Notes: a model not told the origin generated them from the sequence alone. A DNA stretch of 64,000 bases from Maribacter sp. 1_MG-2023 (GCF_030547005.1 NZ_JAUOPN010000002.1:186001-250000); one strand, 5' to 3'; positions 45,230 to 53,970 are shown, counted from the first letter of the stretch. Numbers and translations are program-made.

Positions 45230-46942
45230 ATGAGCAAATTTTATTATAACGAAGAACAAGAGTCTTACGATGCAATTGTCGTAGGTACTGGAATAAGTGG
45301 TGGTTGGGCCGCAAAAGAACTATGCGAGGCAGGCCTTAAAACCCTAGTTTTAGAACGCGGTAGAATGGTTAAACATATAGAAGACTACGAGACCGCGAAC
45401 AAAGATCCTTGGGATTTTCCGAATGCAGGTGAACCAACCAAAGAAATTATAGCACAACAAGCAAAACAACATAGAACAGGTTACACTACAAACCAAGCAA
45501 ATAATATGTGGTTTGTAAATGACTTAAAGCATCCATATAACGAAACAAAAAGATTCGATTGGATGAGAGGGTACCACCTAGGTGGACGCTCGCTACAGTG
45601 GGGTCGTCAAAGTTATCGTTTAAGTGATATTGATTTTGGAGCAAATAAAAAGGATAAGATTGCCGTTGATTGGCCTGTTCGCTATAAAGACATCGCACCT
45701 TGGTATGATAAGGTAGAGACATTTATTGGTGTAAGTGGTGAAAATTTAGGGCTAGAGCAATTACCTGACGGTCAATTTTTACCAATGATGGACCTAAACT
45801 GTGTAGAGCAGGAATTCAGAGAAAAAGTTGCAGAAAATTTTGATGGTCGTGTAGTAACTGCTGGTAGAACAGCACACATTACAGGCACAAAACAATTTGA
45901 CGGAAGAAGTAAATGTCAATTTAGAAACAGATGTATAAGAGGGTGTCCTTTTGGAGCATACTTCAGCAGTTTGTCTTCTACATTACCAGCAGCAGAAGCT
46001 ACAGGTAATATGACCCTTAGACCAGATTCTATTGTACATGAAGTAATTTATGACCCAAAGACAAAGAAAGCTACAGGTGTAAAAGTAATTGACGCAAATA
46101 CGAAAGAAACATTTGAATTTAAAGCAAAAGTTATTTTCTTATGTGCATCAGCAATTGCATCTACTTCTATATTAATGCAATCTAAATCTGAAACCTTCCC
46201 TAATGGTATGGGTAATGAATCTGACCAATTAGGCCGTAACATAATGGACCACCAATTAAAAGTAGGAGCTTCTGGTAAATTTGACGGATTTGAAGATAAA
46301 TACTATAAAGGAAGAAAACCTAGTGGAATCTATATTCCAAGATTTAGAAACTTAGGTGGTGATTCTGATAGAAAAGATTACATAAGAGGATTCGGCTATC
46401 AAGGTGGGGCCTCTAGAGGTAATTGGCAAGAATCTATTGCCGAACTATCTTACGGTAAAGAATTAAAAGATGCTGTTTTAAAACCAGGTGGATGGACGTT
46501 TGGTATGATGGGCTTTGGAGAAGTACTACCATACGAAAACAACAGATTTACATTAGACTACGATAAATTAGATGATTGGGGTCTACCAACAGTTACTTTT
46601 GATGCTGAGCTTCAAGAAAACGAACTTAAAATGCGTAAAGACATTTTAGAGTCGGCTGTTGATATGTTAGAAAAAGCGGGACTTAGAGATGTAAAGGGTT
46701 ATGATGAAGAAAGTGCATTAGGTTTAGGTATACATGAAATGGGTACTGCCCGTATGGGAAGAGACAGAAAAACATCTGTTCTAAACGGAAACAACCAATT
46801 ACATGATGTATCTAATGTATATGTAACTGACGGGTCATTTATGACCTCTGCTAGTTGTGTAAACCCATCATTAACTTACATGGCCTTTACGGCTAGAGCT
46901 GCGGATCATGCAGTTAAAGAACTTAAAAAAGGAAACATATAA
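45230..46942 (+). CDS. GMC-family FAD-dependent sugar dehydrogenase, catalytic subunit
   Basis: This 570-residue flavoprotein is a close paralogue of the one at 38755. FAD motif VVGTGISGGWAAKEL lies near 17-31, and the C-x5-C-x3-C motif (C229, C235, C239) fits a 3Fe-4S cluster as in FAD-glucose dehydrogenase. The C-terminus has GIHEMGTARMG and SASCVNPSLTYMAF. It has no signal peptide of its own. Its stop overlaps the start of a Tat-type small subunit (TAATG), so export as a folded complex is likely. An oxidised 3-keto-glycoside is a plausible product; the substrate is unproven. Confidence 0.93.
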   Translation: MSKFYYNEEQESYDAIVVGTGISGGWAAKELCEAGLKTLVLERGRMVKHIEDYETANKDPWDFPNAGEPTKEIIAQQAKQHRTGYTTNQANNMWFVNDLKHPYNETKRFDWMRGYHLGGRSLQWGRQSYRLSDIDFGANKKDKIAVDWPVRYKDIAPWYDKVETFIGVSGENLGLEQLPDGQFLPMMDLNCVEQEFREKVAENFDGRVVTAGRTAHITGTKQFDGRSKCQFRNRCIRGCPFGAYFSSLSSTLPAAEATGNMTLRPDSIVHEVIYDPKTKKATGVKVIDANTKETFEFKAKVIFLCASAIASTSILMQSKSETFPNGMGNESDQLGRNIMDHQLKVGASGKFDGFEDKYYKGRKPSGIYIPRFRNLGGDSDRKDYIRGFGYQGGASRGNWQESIAELSYGKELKDAVLKPGGWTFGMMGFGEVLPYENNRFTLDYDKLDDWGLPTVTFDAELQENELKMRKDILESAVDMLEKAGLRDVKGYDEESALGLGIHEMGTARMGRDRKTSVLNGNNQLHDVSNVYVTDGSFMTSASCVNPSLTYMAFTARAADHAVKELKKGNI

Positions 46943-47589
46943 TGGATAGAAGACGCGTATTAAAAAATATGGGTATGTCACTTGGATATATGGTGGCCAC
47001 CCCAACTTTATTATCAATTGTTCAAAGCTGTAAAAGTGAGCCAGCCCTTACTTGGACACCTGAATTTTTAGCTCAAAATGAAGGGTCTGTACTTTCAAAA
47101 TTGGTGAATCTTATTTTACCAAAAACAGATACTCCTTCTGCTACAGAAGTACAAGTTGATATTTTTATAGACAGGTTTGCCAAAGATGTGATGGAAAAGG
47201 AACAACAAGATTTCTTTAAAATGTCTATGACAAAATTTATAAATAAAGCCTTGGCTGATTCTGGTAAAGAAAAAGCTGAAGATTTAACTGCTGAAGATTT
47301 AGAACCAGTTTTAGCAAGTTCTTTGAAATACAACAAAGATGAACAGGAACAAATGTTCAAAACCATTAACAGTTATACAAAGGCTATTGCCGATGGCGGT
47401 ACTGCTGAGTTAGATGATGAAGTTTCAAGATTTGCTTTTGCTAATAATCTAAGGGGAATGACCATCTGGGGCTACAAAGCTTCTGAATATGTAGGTGAAG
47501 AAGTTTTGGCATACTTACCTGTACCAGGGGAATATGTGCCTTGCGGTGATGTACAAGAGCTTACTGGCGGTAAGGCATGGTCCTTATAA
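46942..47589 (+). CDS. Gluconate 2-dehydrogenase subunit 3-family (small, Tat-type) subunit
   Basis: This 215-residue protein is the gamma-type partner of GMC dehydrogenases and is needed for their maturation and export. The N-terminus MDRRRVLKNMG followed by a hydrophobic stretch and a Cys near residue 30 (IVQSC) looks like a twin-arginine signal, possibly with lipid attachment. The body is helical and acidic, with LVNLILPKTDTPSATEV near 50-66, typical of the family. It overlaps the catalytic gene by 1 nt and is followed by a terminator. No cytochrome c subunit is encoded nearby. Confidence 0.9.
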   Translation: MDRRRVLKNMGMSLGYMVATPTLLSIVQSCKSEPALTWTPEFLAQNEGSVLSKLVNLILPKTDTPSATEVQVDIFIDRFAKDVMEKEQQDFFKMSMTKFINKALADSGKEKAEDLTAEDLEPVLASSLKYNKDEQEQMFKTINSYTKAIADGGTAELDDEVSRFAFANNLRGMTIWGYKASEYVGEEVLAYLPVPGEYVPCGDVQELTGGKAWSL

Positions 47590-47610
47590 CCAAATAATAT
47601 TCTAATATTT

Positions 47611-47650
47611 AATAGCCAAGAGCATGATTTGTTATCGCTCTTGGCTATTT
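47611..47650 (+). terminator. Intrinsic terminator after the dehydrogenase operon
   Basis: AATAGCCAAGAGC and GCTCTTGGCTATT form a 13-bp perfect stem with a 13-nt loop, followed by TTTTC. It lies 20 nt before the next start, so the following gene may be partly insulated. Confidence 0.75.
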
Positions 47651-47669
47651 TCATTTAAATACACTACTC

Positions 47670-48593
47670 ATGAAAAGAAGAAGTTTCATTCAAAAATCTG
47701 CATTAACTACAGGTGCACTTTCAGTAGCAAGTACCGTATCATTTGCCAATACATTAACCAACAATACAGCAGCGCATAAATACAATTTAAAATATGCACC
47801 CCACTTAGGCATGTTTAAACATCTTGCAGGCGATGACCCAATTGATCAATTGAACTTTATGGCAGATCAAGGTTATACTGCTTTTGAAGATAATGAAATG
47901 CGCAAACGCCCAATTGAGCAACAAGAAAAAATGGCGGCAACCATGAAAAAGCGTGGTATTGAAATGGGTGTTTTTGTTGCCCATGAAATTCATTGGAAAA
48001 CACCGAATCTAGCATCTGGAGATTTAACTAAAAGAGAAGAGTTTTTAAATGATATAAAAAGCTCAATTGAAGTAGCTAAACGAGTAAATGCAAAATGGAT
48101 GACCGTAGTACCAGGTCATCTAGACCTAAAACTACGAATGGGCTACCAAACTGCCAATGTTGTAGAAAGCCTTAGACAAGCATCTGCCCTATTAGAACCA
48201 CATAATATTACCATGGTTTTAGAGCCATTGAATTTCAGAAATCACCCTGGGCTATTTTTGACCGACTCTCCTCAAGCCTTTGAAATTTGCAGAGCGGTTA
48301 ATTCACCTTCATGTAAAATTTTATTTGACATCTATCACCAACAAATTCAAGAAGGAAACCTGATTCCGAATATGGAAGCCTCTTGGTCTGAGATTGCCTA
48401 TATCCAAATAGGTGATAATCCTGGTAGAAATGAACCAACTACTGGTGAAATCAATTACCATAACGTATTTAAATGGATACACCAACAAGGCTTTACTGGA
48501 GTATTAGGCATGGAACATGGAAACTCAAGAGACAGAAAAGAAGGTGAACTGGCCGTTATAGAAGCTTATAAGAAGGTAGACAATTTTCTTTAA
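47670..48593 (+). CDS. Exported hydroxypyruvate isomerase-like TIM-barrel protein
   Basis: This 307-residue protein has a Tat-like leader (MKRRSFIQKSALTTGALSVA, cleavage near SFAN) and a TIM barrel of the hydroxypyruvate isomerase/xylose-isomerase superfamily. Candidate metal ligands are E185 (VLEPLN), D220 and H223 (FDIYHQQ) and E282 (GMEHGN). The flanking signals suggest that a folded, metal-loaded enzyme is exported alongside the Tat-type dehydrogenase encoded upstream. It ends the sugar locus. Specific reaction unknown. Confidence 0.88.
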   Translation: MKRRSFIQKSALTTGALSVASTVSFANTLTNNTAAHKYNLKYAPHLGMFKHLAGDDPIDQLNFMADQGYTAFEDNEMRKRPIEQQEKMAATMKKRGIEMGVFVAHEIHWKTPNLASGDLTKREEFLNDIKSSIEVAKRVNAKWMTVVPGHLDLKLRMGYQTANVVESLRQASALLEPHNITMVLEPLNFRNHPGLFLTDSPQAFEICRAVNSPSCKILFDIYHQQIQEGNLIPNMEASWSEIAYIQIGDNPGRNEPTTGEINYHNVFKWIHQQGFTGVLGMEHGNSRDRKEGELAVIEAYKKVDNFL

Positions 48594-48634
48594 GCCTAAA
48601 ATCAACAATAAATACATTTATAAGAGAACAAAAA

Positions 48635-48677
48635 ATGCATTTCATCGAATAATTATCACCTTTTCGATGAAATACAT
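48635..48677. repeat. Inverted repeat with 13-nt loop
   Basis: ATGCATTTCATCGAA and TTCGATGAAATACAT pair at 14 of 15 positions (10 perfect in the core). There is no long T run, so it may be a weak terminator for the isomerase gene, an mRNA 3' stabiliser or a protein-binding site near the next gene. Confidence 0.6.
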
Positions 48678-48720
48678 TTTGCATACGTAAGAATTAACCT
48701 ACTTATTCGTTCTTTTGTAT

Positions 48721-48921
48721 ATGTCCCAATACCTACAAACATTACTCGTCTATGCCGGTTTGCTTTTGGCATCAAAAATATCTTTTTATATCTATAAAAA
48801 GATAAAGTCAAATTCATTTGACTTATTTCAAATGAGACTAAAATATAAATGGTTCAATTTTAAAAGTACAGTTAAACTAACTTATTATAGTCTTTTTAAT
48901 GATACTATCCATTTTCCATAA
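48721..48921 (+). CDS. Small single-helix membrane protein
   Basis: This 66-residue protein starts MSQYLQTLLVYAGLLLASK, with one membrane helix (about 5-25) followed by a basic, aromatic-rich tail. An in-frame TTG two codons earlier is less likely as start. Its first 28 residues resemble the 29-residue protein encoded 50 nt downstream in length, polarity and residue order. No family recognised. Confidence 0.55.
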   Translation: MSQYLQTLLVYAGLLLASKISFYIYKKIKSNSFDLFQMRLKYKWFNFKSTVKLTYYSLFNDTIHFP

Positions 48922-48971
48922 TCCAAAATCAGTTTTCATGCGTATATAATTTATACTCTAATACTTAAGCT

Positions 48972-49061
48972 ATGGAAAACTACATCACAATTTTGATGAT
49001 ATACGCGGCAGCGTTATTATTTTCGACTGTATTAAAGCCGTATATCAAAAACGATAAATAA
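48972..49061 (+). CDS. Very small single-helix membrane protein
   Basis: A 29-codon frame starting ATG and ending TAA encodes MENYITILMIYAAALLFS followed by TVLKPYIKNDK. It has an acidic-polar start, one hydrophobic helix and a basic tail. It resembles the first part of the protein at 48721, and a strong terminator follows 36 nt after its stop, which supports real expression. Function unknown. Confidence 0.5.
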   Translation: MENYITILMIYAAALLFSTVLKPYIKNDK

Positions 49062-49539
49062 AATTCCCCTTACTTAACCTCGGCTTAGCCGTATATAAAA
49101 AAGACCTCGTCAACGAGGTCTTTTTTATTCTCTTATTATAAAAATCATATTAAGTAATTATCTTCTTGAAACCAATCTTAAGTTTTAGAAATTAATTTAT
49201 TTTAGATGAAAATAAGATTAATACAAACTTCCTTCCTATTCAATTTAGAAATAAAAAGAACAATATTCAAAGCTGAAATTTAGAAACAATATTAATAACC
49301 ATTACTACTACGAACTGAAGAATAAAATTAGGTAGGTGAATTGGCATTTGATATAAAAAATGTACGGCCCCACTAATGCTTCTATTATGAAAAATGCCCA
49401 CCAAGCCTAAAAAAGGTAGTTCCCCCGAAACCTTTTCTTAGAACGTAATCATACGACGAATCGTAGTTATACTTATTTTGGCGCTCAAACATTAGATATA
49501 AGATAACATACACTATCTTATAAAGAACCGTACTAAATT
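49062..49539. other. Gene-free stretch
   Basis: This 478-nt AT-rich stretch contains only the terminator at 49098-49127. All frames are broken and I see no RNA gene. Confidence 0.65.
49098..49127 (+). terminator. Intrinsic terminator after the small membrane genes
   Basis: AAAAAAGACCTCGT and ACGAGGTCTTTTTT (loop CA) form a 14-bp stem with T runs on both strands. Confidence 0.85.
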
Positions 49540-50097
49540 TTAAACTTTTATATCTGCATTAAAAGAACCTTCAACATTCAAAGATTCTCCGTTAGCATTT
49601 TCTAATTCTACTTCTAACTTGCCATCGACATTGTTAGAAAAATTTTCTGTGATTATAACATCACCCGATTTAATAAAAAAGGGTAGTTCACTAATTCCAC
49701 TCAAATCTGCAAAACCGTAAACACCGTTAAACTTATTAAGTAAACGATCTAAATGCTTTATTTTATATACACCTACAGGTATACCATTATCCATTTTTTT
49801 TGTGGAAGCAATAATAAACTCTAAAGTTTGTTTCTCCCCACCATCCACTGAAGTAAAACTCAACAACAAATTGTCTATTGTATTACCAAATTTGTCTTGT
49901 TCAATTTTCTTGGTAAAGGTTGCTTTACCCTCTAAATGAAAACTTGTTACTCCATCAACATTAAAACTACATGTGCCTTTTTCAACTTTAATGCTTTCCA
50001 AATCGTATTTTGATCCACCTGAAAGTAAAATAAAAGGTATTATTCCGAAAAAAAATACTTTCAAAAACTTAGCTATAAACTGTATTATCTTAGACAT
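49540..50097 (-). CDS. Hypothetical exported protein
   Basis: This 185-residue protein has an N-terminal hydrophobic segment (FLKVFFFGIIPFILLSGG) that is a signal peptide or anchor, followed by a beta-rich domain with alternating hydrophobic strands (TCSFNVDGVTSFHLEGKATF, KLEVELENANGESLNVEGSFNADI). The pattern suggests a small secreted beta-sandwich, with a partly symmetric start and end. No family recognised. It shares orientation with a tiny membrane protein 21 nt upstream. Confidence 0.7.
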   Translation of the reverse strand: MSKIIQFIAKFLKVFFFGIIPFILLSGGSKYDLESIKVEKGTCSFNVDGVTSFHLEGKATFTKKIEQDKFGNTIDNLLLSFTSVDGGEKQTLEFIIASTKKMDNGIPVGVYKIKHLDRLLNKFNGVYGFADLSGISELPFFIKSGDVIITENFSNNVDGKLEVELENANGESLNVEGSFNADIKV

Positions 50098-50118
50098 AGT
50101 TGTAAGAAATAGTTATAG

Positions 50119-50259
50119 TCATGGTTTGTTAATATTTCGTTTCTGAACATCCATTACAACTGTTATATTTTCATTCGCCCCATTTTCATCTTGCATAAAT
50201 TGTGAAGCAACCAATAAGGCAACTATAAATAATGCCAACATTATACCGCACTTTTTCAT
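50119..50259 (-). CDS. Very small membrane protein
   Basis: A 46-residue frame starting at 50259 encodes one helix (KKCGIMLALFIVALLVASQF) and a short acidic/polar tail. The frame is open further upstream to 50436, but that part has no protein-like character and ignores the natural MKK start. It probably shares a transcript with the exported protein downstream. Function unknown. Confidence 0.45.
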   Translation of the reverse strand: MKKCGIMLALFIVALLVASQFMQDENGANENITVVMDVQKRNINKP

Positions 50260-50423
50260 GTCAATTTCATTTATAACACTCTGAATTTCTTCACTAAAGA
50301 TAAATTTAAGCTGAAAAAGCATGGTCCTATAATGTATAACCTGTCTTCTTTTATGTATAATCGGAAACCTAAATTCTGTCATAATTAACAAACAAGAACA
50401 TATGTAGTCTTTTTCTTTCCAAA

Positions 50424-50456
50424 TGTAAAGGCGCAAAAGCTTTTTACGCCTTTACA
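50424..50456. promoter_or_regulatory. Extended palindrome between divergent genes
   Basis: TGTAAAGGCG and CGCCTTTACA are perfect 10-bp arms, and the 13-nt spacer contains its own palindrome AAAAGCTTTT. It lies between divergent genes with no T run on either side, so an operator or 5' RNA structure is more likely than a terminator. Confidence 0.55.
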
Positions 50457-50567
50457 ACATTAATATACCGAATACACTAAAATATCCTCCATTGATACAA
50501 ATTCGCCTATTAAAGCCCTACAAACCCGTAATTTTTCATAACTTTCTAACTTGATACCCGATCTTTT

Positions 50568-51302
50568 ATGTTAAAAGCTGTAATTGTTGATGATGAAATT
50601 AAAGCCCTGCAGAGCCTAACATGGGAGCTTACCAACTTCAGTGATGAAATCAATGTTATTGCCTCATTTACCAATCCCAAAGAAGCACTTTCATATTTAG
50701 AAAAAAACACTCCTGATTGTCTTTTTTTAGACATCGAAATGCCCACTATGGATGGTTTCCAGTTTATTAAAAAACTAACAAACAAGAATTTCCCTGTAGT
50801 AATCACCACTGCTTATAACCAATATGCCTTAAAAGCTATCAAAAGTCAGGCTTTAGACTATCTATTAAAGCCGATAGATACCGATGATCTAGAAGAAACC
50901 ATTATTAAGATTAAAAAATTTAATAACAAGAATTTTTCTGTTGAGAAATTAGAAATGGCACTCTTAAATTATAACTCTAGGTCAATACATAAACGTATTA
51001 CATTAAACACCGATGGTAAATTGTTATTTTTGGAGAGCGATGAGATTCTTTATGCCGAATCTGACGGTAATTATAGTACCATATTTTTAACTGATGGGCA
51101 AAAAATAGTACTTACAAAAAAACTAAAAGAAGTCAATGAGTTGCTTCCAGCAGATTCTTTTTTTAGAATTCACAATTCGTACATCATCAACCTAAATAAA
51201 ATAAAGGAATTTTTAAAGACTGATGGTTACGTGGTTTTAAAGTCTAATCATAAAATACCTGTCTCAAGACAAAAAAAATCAGATTTTTTAGATATGTTGT
51301 AG
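50568..51302 (+). CDS. LytTR-family response regulator
   Basis: This 244-residue regulator has a receiver domain (about 1-120) with acidic pocket D8/D9, phospho-acceptor D55 (CLFLDIEMPTMDG), Thr80/81 and Lys101 (LLKPID), and a C-terminal LytTR DNA-binding domain (about 140-244; ILYAESDGNYSTIFLTDG, then FFRIHNSYIINLNKI). It is paired with the TPR histidine kinase gene 53 nt downstream. LytTR proteins bind direct repeats near target promoters; targets are unknown. Confidence 0.95.
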   Translation: MLKAVIVDDEIKALQSLTWELTNFSDEINVIASFTNPKEALSYLEKNTPDCLFLDIEMPTMDGFQFIKKLTNKNFPVVITTAYNQYALKAIKSQALDYLLKPIDTDDLEETIIKIKKFNNKNFSVEKLEMALLNYNSRSIHKRITLNTDGKLLFLESDEILYAESDGNYSTIFLTDGQKIVLTKKLKEVNELLPADSFFRIHNSYIINLNKIKEFLKTDGYVVLKSNHKIPVSRQKKSDFLDML

Positions 51303-51355
51303 CATTACAATAGCAAGTTCAATAACAAATCTTAAGCTTATATTTAAATTCTATA

Positions 51356-53293
51356 GTGTATAAATTCAAGTTCAAATTTCTATTTTTCCTTCTGTATACA
51401 TTAGTAGCACAACACCCTAGTTATTCTCAGAATATACCCGAAAAATTAAAAGAAATAGTAGATAGTCTATTAACTAAAACTCCGAAAGAATGTCAAGAAA
51501 TACATTCGGCCTTAGCTACCTACAGCAATGACAGTACTGCGTTACGCTATATAAAAGATAGGGCTACAACTAACAAGTATCTTTTAGGAGAAGCATACGC
51601 TTTAAACCAACTAGGAAATCTCTATCGTGACTTATCAATTTACCCAAAAGCAATAGAACTTTATCAAAGTGCCTTAGAAGCATCTGTTAAAACTAATAAC
51701 ATTGAACTTAGAGTACATAGTTTAAATATGCTCAGTAAAGTTTACAGGCACACTGATGCTATAAAATCTGCTTTAGATAGCAGCCAAGAAGCATTAGAGT
51801 TAGCTGAAAATGTCACCGAACCCAATAGTGGCATAAAACGAAGCATCACTGTATCTTTAAACAGTATTGGCGGAATATATCAAATGCTAGAACAGTATGA
51901 TCTGGCCATTGAGAAATATGAAAGGTCGATGATCCTTCAAAAAGAATTGGACGACAAACTAGGTCTTGCCATTAGCCATCAAAATTTAGGCGAGTGTTAT
52001 GAATATCAAGGAAAGCTCCAACCTGCTTTAAAAAATTTTAGAAAAGCACTTGTTTACAATGAAATAATTGATTCGAATCGCGGAAAAATAATCTGTCATT
52101 ATAATATAGCACACGTGTATGTGCACATGGGCAAAATCAAAGAAGCCATTTCTATTTTAGAAAACAATTTATTAAAAGCCATTTCTATTGAAGATCAAAA
52201 AATCATAACTACTATTTATATAAACTTAGGATGGTCATTAATACGGTTTGGCGATTATGACGGAGCAGAAACTAATTTAGAGTCTGGTTTAAGCTTAGCG
52301 ACATCTAACAATTTCAATGCAGAAATAGCCGAAGCGAATAAATTCTTATCTGAGCTATGGATCAAGCGAGATGATTACCAGAAAGGTATGCGCTATTTTA
52401 AAGAATCTAGAAAATACGAAGAACGCATTACCAACTCTCTTAACCTACGGTACGTAAATGACATGATTTTACGATACGAATCTCAAAAGAGAGCCAACCA
52501 GTTAGACCGTCTAGCCAAAGAAAATGAAACGGTACGCTTAAAGTTAAAGAACAACAGAACCATGCTCATTATCATTGGTATCTTCTTAATTCTACTTGTA
52601 GGCATTTTGTATATTCTATATAGGCAGAGCCAATTAAATGCAGAGAAAAAACTATTAACATTAGAGCAAAGCATGTTGCGTAGTCAAATGAATCCTCATT
52701 TTTTATTCAATTCTCTAAACTCGATTAAATTATATATCATTAATAATGAGAAAAAGAATGCTGTTCATTATTTAAATAAATTCTCGAAACTAGTACGAAA
52801 AATACTTGAGGCGTCGTCTCAACGAGAAATCTCTTTGGCTGATGAGCTAGAAACAGTAGCGCTGTATATGAATATCGAAAACATACGATTTTCAAATGAA
52901 ATCAACTTTAACATCCATATTAAAGACGACATAAATACCCATAACATCAAAATACCTTCGCTTATACTTCAACCTTTTTTAGAAAACGCCTTGTGGCATG
53001 GTTTGTCATCAAAAGATGGAGCAAAGAATATAGACCTAGAAGTAAAAAAGGGTAAAAGTGGCTTTATTGAAATAATCATTACCGACAATGGTGTAGGTAG
53101 AGATGCGGCAGAAAAAATAAAGGACAGTAAAGTTCTCAAGAGAAAGTCGGTAGGTATTGACATTACCAAAGAACGACTAGCAAATTTTTCTCGTGACTAT
53201 GAAAACTTTTTTCATGTAGATATCATTGATAAGTTTGACGATGATACCAACCCTATGGGCACACAAATAGTAATCTATATACCTACTATTTAA
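51356..53293 (+). CDS. TPR-repeat sensor histidine kinase (LytS/YehU-type)
   Basis: This 645-residue kinase starts at GTG with a signal peptide (FLFFLLYTLVAQHPSYSQ). About seven TPR repeats fill residues 70-380 on the periplasmic side, one membrane helix lies at 402-422, and the His_kinase domain has H448 in SQMNPHFLFNSLNSIKLYI. The HATPase part shows LILQPFLENALWHGL and ITDNGVGRDAA. This is the standard Bacteroidota partner of a LytTR regulator. The signal sensed through the TPR array is unknown. It overlaps the convergent DUF3109 gene by 8 nt. Confidence 0.94.
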   Translation: MYKFKFKFLFFLLYTLVAQHPSYSQNIPEKLKEIVDSLLTKTPKECQEIHSALATYSNDSTALRYIKDRATTNKYLLGEAYALNQLGNLYRDLSIYPKAIELYQSALEASVKTNNIELRVHSLNMLSKVYRHTDAIKSALDSSQEALELAENVTEPNSGIKRSITVSLNSIGGIYQMLEQYDLAIEKYERSMILQKELDDKLGLAISHQNLGECYEYQGKLQPALKNFRKALVYNEIIDSNRGKIICHYNIAHVYVHMGKIKEAISILENNLLKAISIEDQKIITTIYINLGWSLIRFGDYDGAETNLESGLSLATSNNFNAEIAEANKFLSELWIKRDDYQKGMRYFKESRKYEERITNSLNLRYVNDMILRYESQKRANQLDRLAKENETVRLKLKNNRTMLIIIGIFLILLVGILYILYRQSQLNAEKKLLTLEQSMLRSQMNPHFLFNSLNSIKLYIINNEKKNAVHYLNKFSKLVRKILEASSQREISLADELETVALYMNIENIRFSNEINFNIHIKDDINTHNIKIPSLILQPFLENALWHGLSSKDGAKNIDLEVKKGKSGFIEIIITDNGVGRDAAEKIKDSKVLKRKSVGIDITKERLANFSRDYENFFHVDIIDKFDDDTNPMGTQIVIYIPTI

Positions 53294-53855
53294 GATGGTC
53301 TTTAGCAACCTCTTCTAATTCGTTATACCAAGGTGCACCGAATTTTCTAATTAAAGCTTCTTTAACGAATTTATAAACAGGCACTTTTAACTCTTCACCT
53401 AAAGCACATGCTGGGTCACAAATTTGCCATTTATGATAATTTACTGCAGTCAGTTCGGTATACTCACGTACTCTTATTGGGTACAAATGACAAGACACAG
53501 GTTTTTTCCACTTAATTTCCCCTTGGTTATAAGCTTCTTCTATACCACATTTAGCTATTTTCTTATCGTCGAAGATAACGTAGGCACATTCACTTCCATT
53601 TACTAATGGGGTTTCCCACTCACCATCTTCACCCTTAACAAAAGCACCTTGCTCTTCAATAACAGCAACACCTTCGGGTCTTAAAAATGGTTTAACTTTA
53701 GCATAGATATCGACCATAATTTCAGTTTCTGAATCTTCAACTGGCGCACCTGCTTCGCCATCGACACAGCAACCACCTTTACACGCGCTAAGGTTGCAAA
53801 CAAAATCGTTTTCTATAATCTCTTCAGATACTATGGTTTTCCCTAATTGAAACAT
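53286..53855 (-). CDS. DUF3109-family cysteine-rich protein
   Basis: This 189-residue cytoplasmic protein belongs to DUF3109, related to the YkgJ-type Fe-S/zinc cysteine-cluster proteins. The N-terminal cluster VCNLSACKGGCCVDGEAGAPVE and later Cys residues (AYVIFDDKKIAKCGIEEA, VSCHLYPIRV, ICDPACALGE) form the likely metal site. Length is typical for Bacteroidota. It converges on the histidine kinase gene with an 8-nt overlap. Biochemical role not established. Confidence 0.88.
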   Translation of the reverse strand: MFQLGKTIVSEEIIENDFVCNLSACKGGCCVDGEAGAPVEDSETEIMVDIYAKVKPFLRPEGVAVIEEQGAFVKGEDGEWETPLVNGSECAYVIFDDKKIAKCGIEEAYNQGEIKWKKPVSCHLYPIRVREYTELTAVNYHKWQICDPACALGEELKVPVYKFVKEALIRKFGAPWYNELEEVAKDHLK

Positions 53856-53947
53856 GACCTAATTTAAAGTGCACAAGATACATTTTTTAAAAAGTAATGA
53901 TATTAGAAAATTTTAAGAATAAATATCTAAGTGCATATTTATAAACG

Positions 53948-53955
53948 TAAATTTG
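53948..53955 (+). promoter_or_regulatory. -7 promoter element for the MarC gene
   Basis: TAAATTTG matches TAnnTTTG exactly, 15 nt before the ATG at 53971. Confidence 0.5.
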
Positions 53956-53970
53956 CAAAAAATTTGAAGT

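Noticed and set aside
50260-50436. Upstream extension of the 46-residue membrane protein
   Set aside because: The added part is not protein-like; the MKK start followed by a helix is more natural.
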